A stretch of DNA of 64,000 nt from a virus, in IMG/VR virus record IMGVR_UViG_3300009610_000003, positions 18,173-82,172 of that record, one strand, 5' to 3'. The translations under genes were made by a program, and so were the position numbers. The notes beneath the pieces were generated by a model that saw nothing but the letters and a program-made list of their open reading frames with translations, was not told the DNA's origin and did not search any database. Of the stretch, positions 47,837 to 56,083 are shown piece after piece (positions within the stretch are counted from its first letter, which is position 1; the number at the start of each line of letters is the position of its first letter).

Positions 47837-49381
47837 TTATTTCAATTGGTACGCCCGGAATGAATTCTGTGGTTCCACGATGGTCAATTTCTGCTTGGCC
47901 CTCGTCGTTGCCACGTACCACACGCGCGCCTCGTCATCGTGCAGGGGGCCATGGCTGGCAGCTTTCACATCGTGCCGAACCATGTCGGTCAGCAAGATGA
48001 CATGGTCAGCCTGCCCGCCCTTTGCCCCGTGTATCGTTGATATTTTGATCTTGGGTCGCTCGGTCAGTTTCTGACCGCCCTTCAGCACTGCGATAATGTA
48101 TGTGCGCTCTTCCACGCTGACCCGTGTCAGGGCTTCATGCCAGATGGCCTCTGTGCGCAGACCCCCGCTGGTCTTCAGATCGGACAGGGTGACCATCTGC
48201 TCGCGATCTGGCCATGCAGGTAGCTTCTTGTGCCCGCGCTCGTAACACTCGCCGACGCTCATCTGGTCATAGATGCCCTCGGCCTCGGCCACCATGACCT
48301 CGCCGCCCCGGCGCAGGCGTTCCCATGCCACGATGGCATCGGTCAGGTCTTTGCGCACTGATGGTTCGCCCTGATATTCGTACAGGACACCATTGCTTCT
48401 GAGCAGCGGCTGAACCGTGTTGCGCAAATAGCGCGTGTTACGCGACAAGATCAGGGTGTCTTCATCCACGCTCGGATTGGCTCTGCCAAACGTAGGCACA
48501 GCCACGACCACACCGCTGCCATCGCGAGCGTCCCACTGCTTTTTGCGACGATGCCCGATGCGGGAAATCAGGCGCAGCGACACAGCCTGCACTTCCGGGG
48601 GGACGCGCCAGCTATGCCCCAGCACGGTCACGTCGCCCGACATATCGATGAAGCGGTCAACTGCGGCCCCGGCCCAGCGATAGATGGCTTGATCGTCGTC
48701 ACCGGCCACCACCACGCGGCGAGCCTTCTTGGCGAGCGCCCCAATCACCTGCCATTGCAACATTGACAGGTCTTGGGCCTCGTCAACGATCACCACTTCG
48801 GGATGCACCACCGACGCACCGCCGCGCTCAACGAACTGGGCAAGCATGTCAGTGTAATCAAGCAAACCGGTCGCTGTTTTATAGGCGGCGAGACTGTCCG
48901 ACAGATACTGGGCATCGTACAAATCCAGCTTGTCGCGTTTTTCCGCGAATTGCTGACGCAGCCCGATGCAACGCACACGCGCCATGTTATCCATGAACAT
49001 GGCACGGTCGCCCGGCAAAACACCCGGTTTGATGATTTCGTTCACCACCCAATTGCCATCGTCATCCATCAAAATAAAATTGCTCAATTTTATCTTGAGC
49101 CATTGACCGAATTCCCGCAGCGCTTCGCCCTGAAGCACCTGCTCGGGCTTGAGGCCAAGCGCCCGAAAACACATGCTGTGCAGCGTGCTGACCCATGGCA
49201 TGTCTATGGGGCTCAGACCGAACTTCTCCACGGCACGGGTCTTGGCCTCTATCGCGGCCCGCTTGGTGAAGCTGACGAAGCTGATGCGTTCTGGCGGCAC
49301 CCCCCGGTCAAGCTCGCGTTCCATCTGTTCCAACAGGTACGTGGTCTTGCCGGTGCCCGGCGGGCCGAGAACGATTTCCAT
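47837..49381 (-). CDS. second SF1 DNA helicase (UvrD/PcrA-like), 514 aa
   Basis: MEIVLGPPGTGKTTYLLEQM carries Walker A at residues 6-13. Further motifs: FVSFTKRAAIEA (Ia), VVIVDEAQDLSMLQW (II), VVVAGDDDQAIYRWAGA (III), LGHSWRVPPEV (IV), ISTIHGAKGGQADHVIL (V), VWYVATTRAKQKL (VI). The frame extends upstream to 49459, but ATG 49381 forms TGATG with the primase stop and starts right at the Q/Walker region expected. Confidence 0.88.
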   Translation of the reverse strand: MEIVLGPPGTGKTTYLLEQMERELDRGVPPERISFVSFTKRAAIEAKTRAVEKFGLSPIDMPWVSTLHSMCFRALGLKPEQVLQGEALREFGQWLKIKLSNFILMDDDGNWVVNEIIKPGVLPGDRAMFMDNMARVRCIGLRQQFAEKRDKLDLYDAQYLSDSLAAYKTATGLLDYTDMLAQFVERGGASVVHPEVVIVDEAQDLSMLQWQVIGALAKKARRVVVAGDDDQAIYRWAGAAVDRFIDMSGDVTVLGHSWRVPPEVQAVSLRLISRIGHRRKKQWDARDGSGVVVAVPTFGRANPSVDEDTLILSRNTRYLRNTVQPLLRSNGVLYEYQGEPSVRKDLTDAIVAWERLRRGGEVMVAEAEGIYDQMSVGECYERGHKKLPAWPDREQMVTLSDLKTSGGLRTEAIWHEALTRVSVEERTYIIAVLKGGQKLTERPKIKISTIHGAKGGQADHVILLTDMVRHDVKAASHGPLHDDEARVWYVATTRAKQKLTIVEPQNSFRAYQLK

Positions 49382-51069
49382 CAGATTTCTTTGGCCGGGG
49401 GTTGCGGGGGTTGCGCTGGTGCAGGCTGCTTGCCCACAAGGGTGTATGGCACCCACCATACATTGGTGCCCTTTTTACCCTTCAGCCAGAAGAAGGCGTG
49501 GTCACCGCCCAGCGCCCGGATGCGCGTCACGATCTGCCCCCGGCTATGCGTGGTGAAATTGGCATCGGTTAAGTAATTTTGCAGGTCTTTCAACCGGAAG
49601 TAGAACTTCCATTTCTTGATCGTAGTATCACCGCGACATATTCGGCAGATGTCCTTGGTTTTAACAGTTACGCCCGTACCATCACACGCTTCACAACGAT
49701 AATCTTTCTCGTCACTGTCATCCAGCCACGTGCGTTTTAACAAAATGTCATCGCGGGTTTCGGCAAAATTCGTATTGGTGATGAAGTCTTCCAACAATTC
49801 AACGAACTGCCCCGGCAACCCGGCTTCCGATGAAACTTCGATCTTGGTGACGCCGCCCTCGGAACCTGTCAGGCTATTCAGTATTTTCGACCACGCCGAC
49901 TGCTTCATCTCATCGAAGAAAATGAAGATTTTCCGGCCCACAATACGCTGGAAATTGCGATACAAAATCAGGTCTTCGGTCAGGAATTCAATGCGCGTGT
50001 CGTTGACATCGACAAACCACACAGGCGGGTCTGTGCACAGCACCGAGAGGCCACCGATGATCGGCAAGCCATGCTCGCCACCGCTCGCCACGCCATGCTT
50101 GCGCGTGCGGCACAGCGCCGAGTTGCAATGAGCGACGATGGGGTGTTCCTTGCAACCGTAATAGTACGTTTTCTTTTCCAGCCGGTTGAGGATGTCCACC
50201 ACCTCGGCTGATGGCAGTGGCGGGCGCACGAAGTCACGGTTCCAGCGCTCAACAGCATCCTTCCATTTCGAACCGAATTTCTTCTTGGCAAAAATCCCGT
50301 ATTGAAAAAGGCCCATGTTGCGACTGCCCTCGCCCAGCCCGACCTTGGCCAGATGCTGCAAGCAGGGCGGCCCATCCGTGAACTCGGGGTCGGCATTCGG
50401 GTCGTCTTCCCGCAAGGTCTTGGTCTTGTTGCTACCCTTCTTCAACAGCCATTCCGGTGGCTGCGCGAGGCTGTCGGCAAGGTCAAGGAATTCAGGCAAC
50501 GACATGAACGTCTTGCCGTCTTCGTTGTAGGCGTGCCGCGTGTCGCCGAAATAGGGCATGTTCAACCAGCTTCCCATGTCGCCGCGAGCCCAATCGACCC
50601 GTTGCTGCTTGGGGAAAACCTCGCTGTTGCCATGACCCAGCAGGGCGGCGATTTCCTTCAGGCGGAACTGCACCACATTGGCCTCTATCGGCTTGGACAG
50701 GAACAGGAAAAGATGGACGCCGCCCGACTTGCTGGCGCAGGCGATCAACGGCAATTTTTCCTTCTTCATCTGCCGCAACAGTTCCGGGACATCGACGCCG
50801 TAATCATCGATGTCGATCACGCCCCAAAGGCATGTGTTATTATCCCGTATCGGAATGATGCCCAGCGGCGTGGTGCCTTTCAGATGCTTTTGCCACAGCG
50901 CCAGCGTCACAGGCGCACGCTTGGTGTAGGCGGTCGATTTGATTTCAACCTTGCCGCCAAAAATAGCGGTGATCGTGGCATCCGGGTCATAGCCGCCATA
51001 AGCCGCCACATAGCCTTCGAAACGCAGCATCATGCGCTTGGCCAGCGCCTCGTCGTCTTCTTCGGTCAT
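49381..51069 (-). CDS. TOTE-type archaeo-eukaryotic primase, 562 aa
   Basis: Primase-polymerase motifs: LWGVIDIDDYGVD (DxD), LIACASKSGGVHLFLFLSKP (SxxxH) and GNSEVFPKQ, the pattern of the primase in TOTE conflict elements and many phages. WKDAVERWNRDFVRPPLP and a CxxC zinc region (YGCKEHPIVAHCNSALC) follow as in primases with helical C-terminal domains. A DnaJ-like CEACDGTGVTVKTKDICRIC lies near the C-terminus. It heads the helicase/primase operon after two small genes. Start at ATG 51069. Confidence 0.8.
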   Translation of the reverse strand: MTEEDDEALAKRMMLRFEGYVAAYGGYDPDATITAIFGGKVEIKSTAYTKRAPVTLALWQKHLKGTTPLGIIPIRDNNTCLWGVIDIDDYGVDVPELLRQMKKEKLPLIACASKSGGVHLFLFLSKPIEANVVQFRLKEIAALLGHGNSEVFPKQQRVDWARGDMGSWLNMPYFGDTRHAYNEDGKTFMSLPEFLDLADSLAQPPEWLLKKGSNKTKTLREDDPNADPEFTDGPPCLQHLAKVGLGEGSRNMGLFQYGIFAKKKFGSKWKDAVERWNRDFVRPPLPSAEVVDILNRLEKKTYYYGCKEHPIVAHCNSALCRTRKHGVASGGEHGLPIIGGLSVLCTDPPVWFVDVNDTRIEFLTEDLILYRNFQRIVGRKIFIFFDEMKQSAWSKILNSLTGSEGGVTKIEVSSEAGLPGQFVELLEDFITNTNFAETRDDILLKRTWLDDSDEKDYRCEACDGTGVTVKTKDICRICRGDTTIKKWKFYFRLKDLQNYLTDANFTTHSRGQIVTRIRALGGDHAFFWLKGKKGTNVWWVPYTLVGKQPAPAQPPQPPAKEI

Positions 51070-51133
51070 TGATCGCACCTGTGCAGGCCCAGCCGGGTGG
51101 CGTTCCCGGCTGGGTTGGGTTGAGGTTCAGGGC

Positions 51134-52027
51134 TCAGATTTCGTCGCTGACTTCGCCGCCGCCGCCATCCCCGGCGTAGTCTTCGGCCCCGGCCCGGACG
51201 GTGCCCGCCTTGGCCGCCTCGTACATGGCCTTGCCCATGGCCCGGATGGACGCATTGGGGATCACGTCGCCGTCAGCAATGGTGCCGACGAAGAAGCTGC
51301 CCTTCTTGTTCTCACGCGCCTTGCTGCCGACGATGTATTTGCGCCACCAGACAGGCTGCTTGACCAGCACCAGTTCCCCGGTGTCCGGGTGGGCGACCTC
51401 GGTCATGAAGCCACCCGCCATCGTCGTCCACTGGCGGCTGGTGGTGTGCCCCGTCGAAGAGAACGGGATCACCGCAGGCTGCGGGTGGTCGTTGTTGATG
51501 ATGTGCCCGAAGTGGTAGCGGGTTTCGATCAGGTCGTTGTTGCTCTCGGGGGCCTTCCACACGGATTTGTTGGGGTCGTTGGGGTCGCGTCCCTTCCGCC
51601 CGCCAATCTTGCGCATGGCGCTTTCCACGTCGCCGTCCAGCGGGTAGCGGGCAATGAAGCCGCCGCCCTCGGTGCGAGGCACCCATTCAACGATGCCCTT
51701 GTCCAGATAGCAGTATTGGAATTCCAGCATCGGCTTGCCGGTGCGCTCGGACATGGCCTTGTCGCCAGCCCAAAGCTGCTTGGTCGCCCGGTTCATGTAC
51801 ATCCCGGCCTCGGCCCCTTCGACGTAGTTGTTGGGGTCGCGCTTCTTGACCTCGGGGCTCATGTCCTGAAGCAACAGGATGATGGGTATCAAATTGTCTT
51901 CCGCAGCGGTGGAAATGCCCGCCCCTGCGTCGGCGATCAATTCCTTCAGCATGTCGTCGGTGATGGTCACGCCACCCCCGTTGCCGCCGCGTGTGGCGAC
52001 TTCTTGCTTTTTCTCTGCACGTGCCAT
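51134..52027 (-). CDS. conserved replication-module protein, 297 aa, unknown
   Basis: TEDNLIPIILLLQDMS-type N-terminus (AAEDNLIPIILLLQDMSPEV), EFQYCYLDKGIVEWVPRTEG, GHIINNDHPQPAVIPFSSTG, GHTTSRQWTTMAGGF, VLVKQPVWWRKYIVGSK and an acidic Gly-rich tail (AEDYAGDGGGGEVSDEI). The acidic C-terminus and beta-rich body would fit a single-stranded-DNA-binding protein, but I do not recognise the family. Positioned between primase and the 203-aa gene. Confidence 0.6.
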   Translation of the reverse strand: MARAEKKQEVATRGGNGGGVTITDDMLKELIADAGAGISTAAEDNLIPIILLLQDMSPEVKKRDPNNYVEGAEAGMYMNRATKQLWAGDKAMSERTGKPMLEFQYCYLDKGIVEWVPRTEGGGFIARYPLDGDVESAMRKIGGRKGRDPNDPNKSVWKAPESNNDLIETRYHFGHIINNDHPQPAVIPFSSTGHTTSRQWTTMAGGFMTEVAHPDTGELVLVKQPVWWRKYIVGSKARENKKGSFFVGTIADGDVIPNASIRAMGKAMYEAAKAGTVRAGAEDYAGDGGGGEVSDEI

Positions 52028-52032
52028 TTAGA

Positions 52033-52644
52033 CTACTCCTTTGCTTTGCTGATCTTGACTATACGTCCGATAGTGCCGCCGATGACATCCAGCGGCGGCA
52101 TCACTTTGTGGGGGTTCTGGCTCTGGTGCATTTCCTTCAGCCACGCCGTCAGCGTCATGTGATGCACGGCCCGCTGACGGGACACATCGGCCATCTGGAA
52201 CCGCTGACGGATCAGTTGCTCGGCCAGCCGGGCTTCATCGTCCGCACCTTTCGGGAACGCGACGGTGATGATGTTTTTAATCAAATCACCAGCACCATGT
52301 TCGTCCAGCCACGCGAGGCCGGGGTGCTGCTGGTCGTCCACCGGGATGAGCGCCTTGTAGTACGGCCCGGCCTGAAACTTCCTGTCGCCCACCTGAAGCA
52401 GGCTCACGCCAGCTTCATCCATCATGTCAACGAGGCTCGCCGTCAGGATGGTGTCCCGGCGGGCTCGCAGTTCCTTGATGCGCGCTTCGTTTTTCGCGAT
52501 GCGCTCGTCTATGTCGATGACTTCTTCCGCCAGCGCCTGCATACTCTCAAGCGTGGGCCGTTCAGACGCCGCTTCCTCCCCTTCCGGGAAGGCCGCAGCA
52601 AGAGCCTCTGCCGCAAGCTCTGCGGCCAAGTCAGTGTCTGCCAT
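52033..52644 (-). CDS. coiled-coil replication-module protein, 203 aa
   Basis: Ala/Glu-rich N-terminus, a coiled coil (DIDERIAKNEARIKELRARR, DTILTASLVDMMDEAGVSL), then FQAGPYYKALIPVD, LAWLDEHGAGDLIKNIITVA and FPKGADDEARLAEQLIRQRF. The layout resembles phage proteins beside SSB-like genes, function not established. First gene of the long minus replication block, next to the divergent regulatory region. Confidence 0.6.
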   Translation of the reverse strand: MADTDLAAELAAEALAAAFPEGEEAASERPTLESMQALAEEVIDIDERIAKNEARIKELRARRDTILTASLVDMMDEAGVSLLQVGDRKFQAGPYYKALIPVDDQQHPGLAWLDEHGAGDLIKNIITVAFPKGADDEARLAEQLIRQRFQMADVSRQRAVHHMTLTAWLKEMHQSQNPHKVMPPLDVIGGTIGRIVKISKAKE

Positions 52645-52916
52645 GTCGGGTATTCCTCGTCAGTTGCCCCTTGACGGTACGCCCCTTATTTTTGATGGGC
52701 AATGACCAGCTATTGTTTTTTCGGGGACGGAAAAACCAATAGCAAACCAATAGGTGCCTAACCCATTGAAAAAGCCCGCATATACGTGAACACCTATTAG
52801 ATTTTTACACTATTGCCTCGCGCGGGCTTTTTATTTTTAAGGTTTCCCGTATAGGCGAGCTTTTATAAGAGGTGGGGGTGGGTGGGGTTTCCCCATCTAA
52901 ATAAGGATCGTACACT
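52645..52916. promoter_or_regulatory. divergent regulatory region, repeat copy B
   Basis: Repeats the 20.67-20.77 kb element: two CCAATAG boxes (about 52737-52755), ATATACGTGAACACCTATTAGATTTTTACA-type core (52781-52810) and CTCGCGCG. Here AAAAAGCCCGC and GCGGGCTTTTT form a perfect 11-bp pair around the core. At the right edge is the promoter of the SNF2-like gene. Candidate divergent promoter, operator or origin. Confidence 0.6.
52888..52916 (+). promoter_or_regulatory. AAAAAGGATCG-type promoter of the SNF2-like gene
   Basis: TTTCCC, 17-bp spacer ending TAAATAAGGATCG, TACACT. The expected start point (about 52923) coincides with the ATG, which would make the transcript leaderless. Confidence 0.55.
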
Positions 52917-52922
52917 GTGCTG

Positions 52923-54407
52923 ATGACCCTGCACGACATGCCCACCGCCTATGCTCCCCGGACACCGCCGCTGCACCATCAGGCCGAAGCCTTGGCCTGC
53001 GGCTGGAAGAAGCCGTTCTTCGCCTACTTTCTGGAAATGGGGCTGGGCAAGACGCGGGTGCTGATTGACGATTTCCTGCTGAACTACGAGGACGACAGGG
53101 TTGACGGCCTGATCGTGATCGCCCCCAAGGGCGTCTACACGAACTGGCACCGCGACCACAAAGACAACCCCGGCGAGCTTCAGCGGTGGGTCTGGGACAA
53201 GCATCTGGAAACCGCCCGCATGTACCTGTACCGGGCGGGCCGGTGGAAGACCGACAGGCCCGTCATCGACTGGCTCATGGACACCAGCCTGCCCAGCCCC
53301 CGCGTGCTGGTCATCAACATCGAAAGCCTCGCGGCCACCCCGGATGCCATCGGGCTGATCAAGAAGTTCTGCGCCACCCACCGCACCATGATGGTCGTGG
53401 ACGAAAGCACGGTCATCAAGACCTTCGACGCCAAGCGCACCAAGTGGCTGCACAAGCTGTCGCGGCTGGCCAAGATGCACCGCATCATGACCGGCTCGCC
53501 GTCCACCGGCTCGCAGTCGGACCTCTGGGCGCAATTCGAGTTTCTGCGCCCCGGCCAGAACCCGCTGGGCTTCACCAGCTTCCGGGTGTTTCAGGCGCGC
53601 TTCAACAAGATGATCGACGTGTACACGGGCGTGCGCACCGTCAAGAAGGAAGGCGGCCCCGCCAACACCGACGAGCTTGCCCGCCTCGTCGGCCTGCACA
53701 GCTTCCGCAGGCGCAAGGCCGAGTGCCTTGACCTGCCGCCCAAGGTCTACCGCCGCTGGGAAGTGGAACTGACCAAGGAACAGCGGGGCGTCTACGACGA
53801 GTTGCGCGATTTCGCGCTGGCCAAGGTGCACGGCCACGAAGCCACGACCCAACTGGTGATCACCCAGTTGATGCGGATGCACTCGGTGATCTGCGGCCAC
53901 GTGCGCACCGACGATGGCGTCCTGCGCCTTCTGCACAGCAACCGCATGGCGGCTGTAGAGGCCATCGTGGGCGCGAGCGAAGAGCAGGCGGTGATCTGGT
54001 GCCACTGGCGGGCCGACGCCGCTCTGGTGGCCGGGGAACTGCGCAAGCTCTACGGCGAGGATGCCGTGGCCGAATGGCACGGTGGCGTCAGCACCGCCCA
54101 GCGCGAGGAATACGAGGCCCAGTTCCAAGGCGGCAGGCGGCGCTTCATGGTCGCCACCGACCAAGCCGGGGGGCGCGGGCGAACGTGGACGGCGGCCACG
54201 CTGGTGATCTACTACAGCAACGGTTACGACTGGGAACTGCGCGAGCAGTCGGAAGACCGCACCCACCGCATCGGCACGCGGGGGACGGTCACCTACGTTG
54301 ACATCGTCGCCCCCGGAACCGTCGATGAGAAAATCCTGATGGCGCTGCGCACCAAGCGCGACATCGCCCGTGCCGTGGTCAACGATGGCTTGCAGGCGTG
54401 GATATGA
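52923..54407 (+). CDS. SNF2-like SF2 helicase/ATPase, 494 aa
   Basis: DNA translocase of the SNF2/DEAD superfamily: LHHQAEALACGW (Q), EMGLGKTRVLID (I), VIAPKGVYTNWHRD (Ia), MMVVDESTVIKTF (II, DEST), RIMTGSPSTGS (III), VIWCHWRADAALV (IV), FMVATDQAGGRGRTW (V), EQSEDRTHRIGTRG (VI). About 490 residues is the usual length for phage forms. Three starts are possible: GTG 52917, ATG 52923, ATG 52938; no ribosome site is visible and the promoter position favours leaderless start at 52923. Confidence 0.88.
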   Translation: MTLHDMPTAYAPRTPPLHHQAEALACGWKKPFFAYFLEMGLGKTRVLIDDFLLNYEDDRVDGLIVIAPKGVYTNWHRDHKDNPGELQRWVWDKHLETARMYLYRAGRWKTDRPVIDWLMDTSLPSPRVLVINIESLAATPDAIGLIKKFCATHRTMMVVDESTVIKTFDAKRTKWLHKLSRLAKMHRIMTGSPSTGSQSDLWAQFEFLRPGQNPLGFTSFRVFQARFNKMIDVYTGVRTVKKEGGPANTDELARLVGLHSFRRRKAECLDLPPKVYRRWEVELTKEQRGVYDELRDFALAKVHGHEATTQLVITQLMRMHSVICGHVRTDDGVLRLLHSNRMAAVEAIVGASEEQAVIWCHWRADAALVAGELRKLYGEDAVAEWHGGVSTAQREEYEAQFQGGRRRFMVATDQAGGRGRTWTAATLVIYYSNGYDWELREQSEDRTHRIGTRGTVTYVDIVAPGTVDEKILMALRTKRDIARAVVNDGLQAWI

Positions 54408-54694
54408 GAACCGCCGAGACACTGGCCCAGACCATCCGCCGCGTGAAGTGGGAACGCGACCGGCTGCGCGAGACAAACGAGCGGCTGAACATGGCGCTGG
54501 ACGAAATCAGATCGTGGGCCAAAGCCTACCCGCTGGAAATTTTCCCCGAGTACGATTTCAAGGAAGCCCACAAGGTGCTGGTGACCCACGGCATGACGCT
54601 GGACGCCATTTCGGCCCACGCCATGCGCCACGTGCTGAAGGGCGTCATCCAGATCATCGACGGCGCGCTCACCGAGGAAACCAGCAATGCCTGA
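54404..54694 (+). CDS. coiled-coil protein, 96 aa
   Basis: MRTAETLAQTIRRVKWERDR, LRETNERLNMALDEIRSWAK, THGMTLDAISAHAMRHVLKG. Start at ATG 54404 in ATGA with the helicase stop. First of a series of genes containing a RDRLRExx coiled unit (RDRLRETNE here). Function unknown. Confidence 0.6.
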   Translation: MRTAETLAQTIRRVKWERDRLRETNERLNMALDEIRSWAKAYPLEIFPEYDFKEAHKVLVTHGMTLDAISAHAMRHVLKGVIQIIDGALTEETSNA

Positions 54695-55016
54695 CGAGAA
54701 CCCGCAGAAGCTCGCCCTTGAGTGGCTGAACAACATACTGGCCCGCGTCCGGGAAGTCGAAGCCGAGAACAAGCGGCTGCTGGAAATAATCGCTCGCAAG
54801 CCGACCGGCACGAAGACCCAACGTGAACAGCAGATGCTGAAGCGGATGGAAGCGGCGGAAGCCGAGTGCGCAAGCCTGCGTGAAACCAAGGACAAGTTCA
54901 TGTGGCAGGTGCGCGATACCTGCAAGCGAGCCGAAGCCGCCGAAGCCGAATGTGCCCGGCTGCGCGCGGCGCTAGAGCGACGCGGTGAAGCAATCTTCGG
55001 GCGAGACGGAGATTAA
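54687..55016 (+). CDS. coiled-coil protein, 109 aa
   Basis: Continuous heptads: VREVEAENKRLLEIIARK, MLKRMEAAEAECASLRETKD, RAEAAEAECARLRAALERRG. EAAEAECAxLR occurs twice. Overlaps the previous gene by 8 bases. Resembles small Ead/Ea22-type phage proteins in style; function unknown. Confidence 0.6.
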   Translation: MPDENPQKLALEWLNNILARVREVEAENKRLLEIIARKPTGTKTQREQQMLKRMEAAEAECASLRETKDKFMWQVRDTCKRAEAAEAECARLRAALERRGEAIFGRDGD

Positions 55017-55021
55017 GGACA

Positions 55022-55384
55022 ATGAGCGATCTGACTGACAGGCTCCGCAACCCATCTGCATGGCCCGGCGGCGAATTGATGCTGCTCACCGAAGCTGCCA
55101 ACGAAATCGACCGGCTGCGAGAACGTGTTGTAAAACTGGAACGCTCTCAGCTTGAGACCTCTATCGAAAACAACCGGCTGCGCGAGGCGCTGAGCGTTAC
55201 GAGTGCTGACGACCCGCGCTATCAGAAATACTGGACTAACCTTGGTGGGCGGATAGCAGAAAGGGACCGGCTGCGCGAGGCGCTGACGGGGCTCTTGGCT
55301 ATTGACGAAAACACCGAGCCGCTTGTCGCTAAGGCCGCGTGGCTTCGCGCCGAAGCCGCGCTAGCGAAGGAGGCGGGGAAATGA
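55022..55384 (+). CDS. Ead/Ea22-like coiled-coil protein, 120 aa
   Basis: MSDLTDRLRNPSAWPGGELM, AANEIDRLRERVVKLERSQL, NNRLREALSVTSADD, ERDRLREALTGLLAIDENTE, AWLRAEAALAKE. The MSDLTDRLR opening, AANEIDRLR and RLREAL units are typical of Ead/Ea22-like phage proteins of unknown role. Its DNA repeats CGGCTGCGCGAGGCGCTG twice. AAGGAC precedes the ATG. Confidence 0.65.
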   Translation: MSDLTDRLRNPSAWPGGELMLLTEAANEIDRLRERVVKLERSQLETSIENNRLREALSVTSADDPRYQKYWTNLGGRIAERDRLREALTGLLAIDENTEPLVAKAAWLRAEAALAKEAGK

Positions 55385-55722
55385 TCGACCAGTCATGGGA
55401 ACACGATGACGCAGGCCGGGTCATATTGGAGTTGATGACGGAGCGGGACCGGCTGCGCGAGGCTCAAGTCTGGGTGTCAGCTAGCACGATGGAAAAGGAT
55501 GCTCCGAGGTGGGGCGAACACTTCCTGATATTTCGTCGCGGTGGCGAGCGGCTGGGGGAACTGGCTATCCAGCCGGACCAGATCGGTCTTGCCCGCTACG
55601 TTCCCGACGACCGGACTGGCTGGCGGCTGGAAACGAACTGGCAGTACGGCTCCAAGTACGCATTGTCACAGCCGACGCACTGGGCGAAAATTCCAACACC
55701 CCCCAAAGCGGAGGAAACCTGA
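55381..55722 (+). CDS. Ead/Ea22-like protein with beta domain, 113 aa
   Basis: MIDQSWEHDDAGRVILELMT, ERDRLREAQVWVSASTMEKD carries the shared RDRLREA unit, followed by a beta-rich part (FLIFRRGGERLGELAIQPDQ, WRLETNWQYGSKYALSQPTH, WAKIPTPPKAE). WAxIPxPP is a common end of small phage proteins of the DUF551 type. ATGA overlap upstream. Confidence 0.6.
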   Translation: MIDQSWEHDDAGRVILELMTERDRLREAQVWVSASTMEKDAPRWGEHFLIFRRGGERLGELAIQPDQIGLARYVPDDRTGWRLETNWQYGSKYALSQPTHWAKIPTPPKAEET

Positions 55723-55877
55723 TGCTGCTGCATCGCACAGGCTACGCAGCGACGCTGCTCGGCACCCGCAAACTTGTCCGCCTGTGGCCCAGCCGCTGGT
55801 GGCTGGTGCGTGGGCGCGACAACAGGAACGGGCGGCTGTTCATCGGCTTTGCCCGCTACGAGAAGGCGGCGCGGTAA
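55722..55877 (+). CDS. small basic protein, 51 aa
   Basis: MLLHRTGYAATLLGTRKLVR, LWPSRWWLVRGRDNRNGRLF, IGFARYEKAAR. Basic, Trp-rich; no family. Shares one base with the gene before (TGATG) and after (TAATG). Confidence 0.5.
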   Translation: MLLHRTGYAATLLGTRKLVRLWPSRWWLVRGRDNRNGRLFIGFARYEKAAR

Positions 55878-56083
55878 TGAGCGACCAACGCTACACTGAC
55901 GCGCTGCTCGCGAACGGGCGGCTCCGCGAGGAGCGGGACAAGCTGCGCGAGGCGCTGGAATGGTACGCTGAGCAGGTCGCAGGCTGTCGCAAGCTCGGCA
56001 GTATCGGTGACCCTGCACGCCACGCACTGGATGCTGACGGCGGAAAGCGTGCCCGCACCGCGCTGGCGAAGGAGGGGAAATGA
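55877..56083 (+). CDS. Ead/Ea22-like coiled-coil protein, 68 aa
   Basis: MSDQRYTDALLANGRLREER, DKLREALEWYAEQVAGCRKL, HALDADGGKRARTALAKEG. The REALEWYAEQVxxCRKLGS...DGGxRARxAL ending is a recognised Ead/Ea22-like pattern. Contains the same repeated RLREER/KLREAL unit as neighbours. Confidence 0.65.
   Translation: MSDQRYTDALLANGRLREERDKLREALEWYAEQVAGCRKLGSIGDPARHALDADGGKRARTALAKEGK

Noticed and set aside
52863-54476. 537-codon open frame on the minus strand across the SNF2-like gene
   Set aside because: Pure antisense shadow in GC-rich DNA; the plus frame has all helicase motifs and this one has no recognisable domain.
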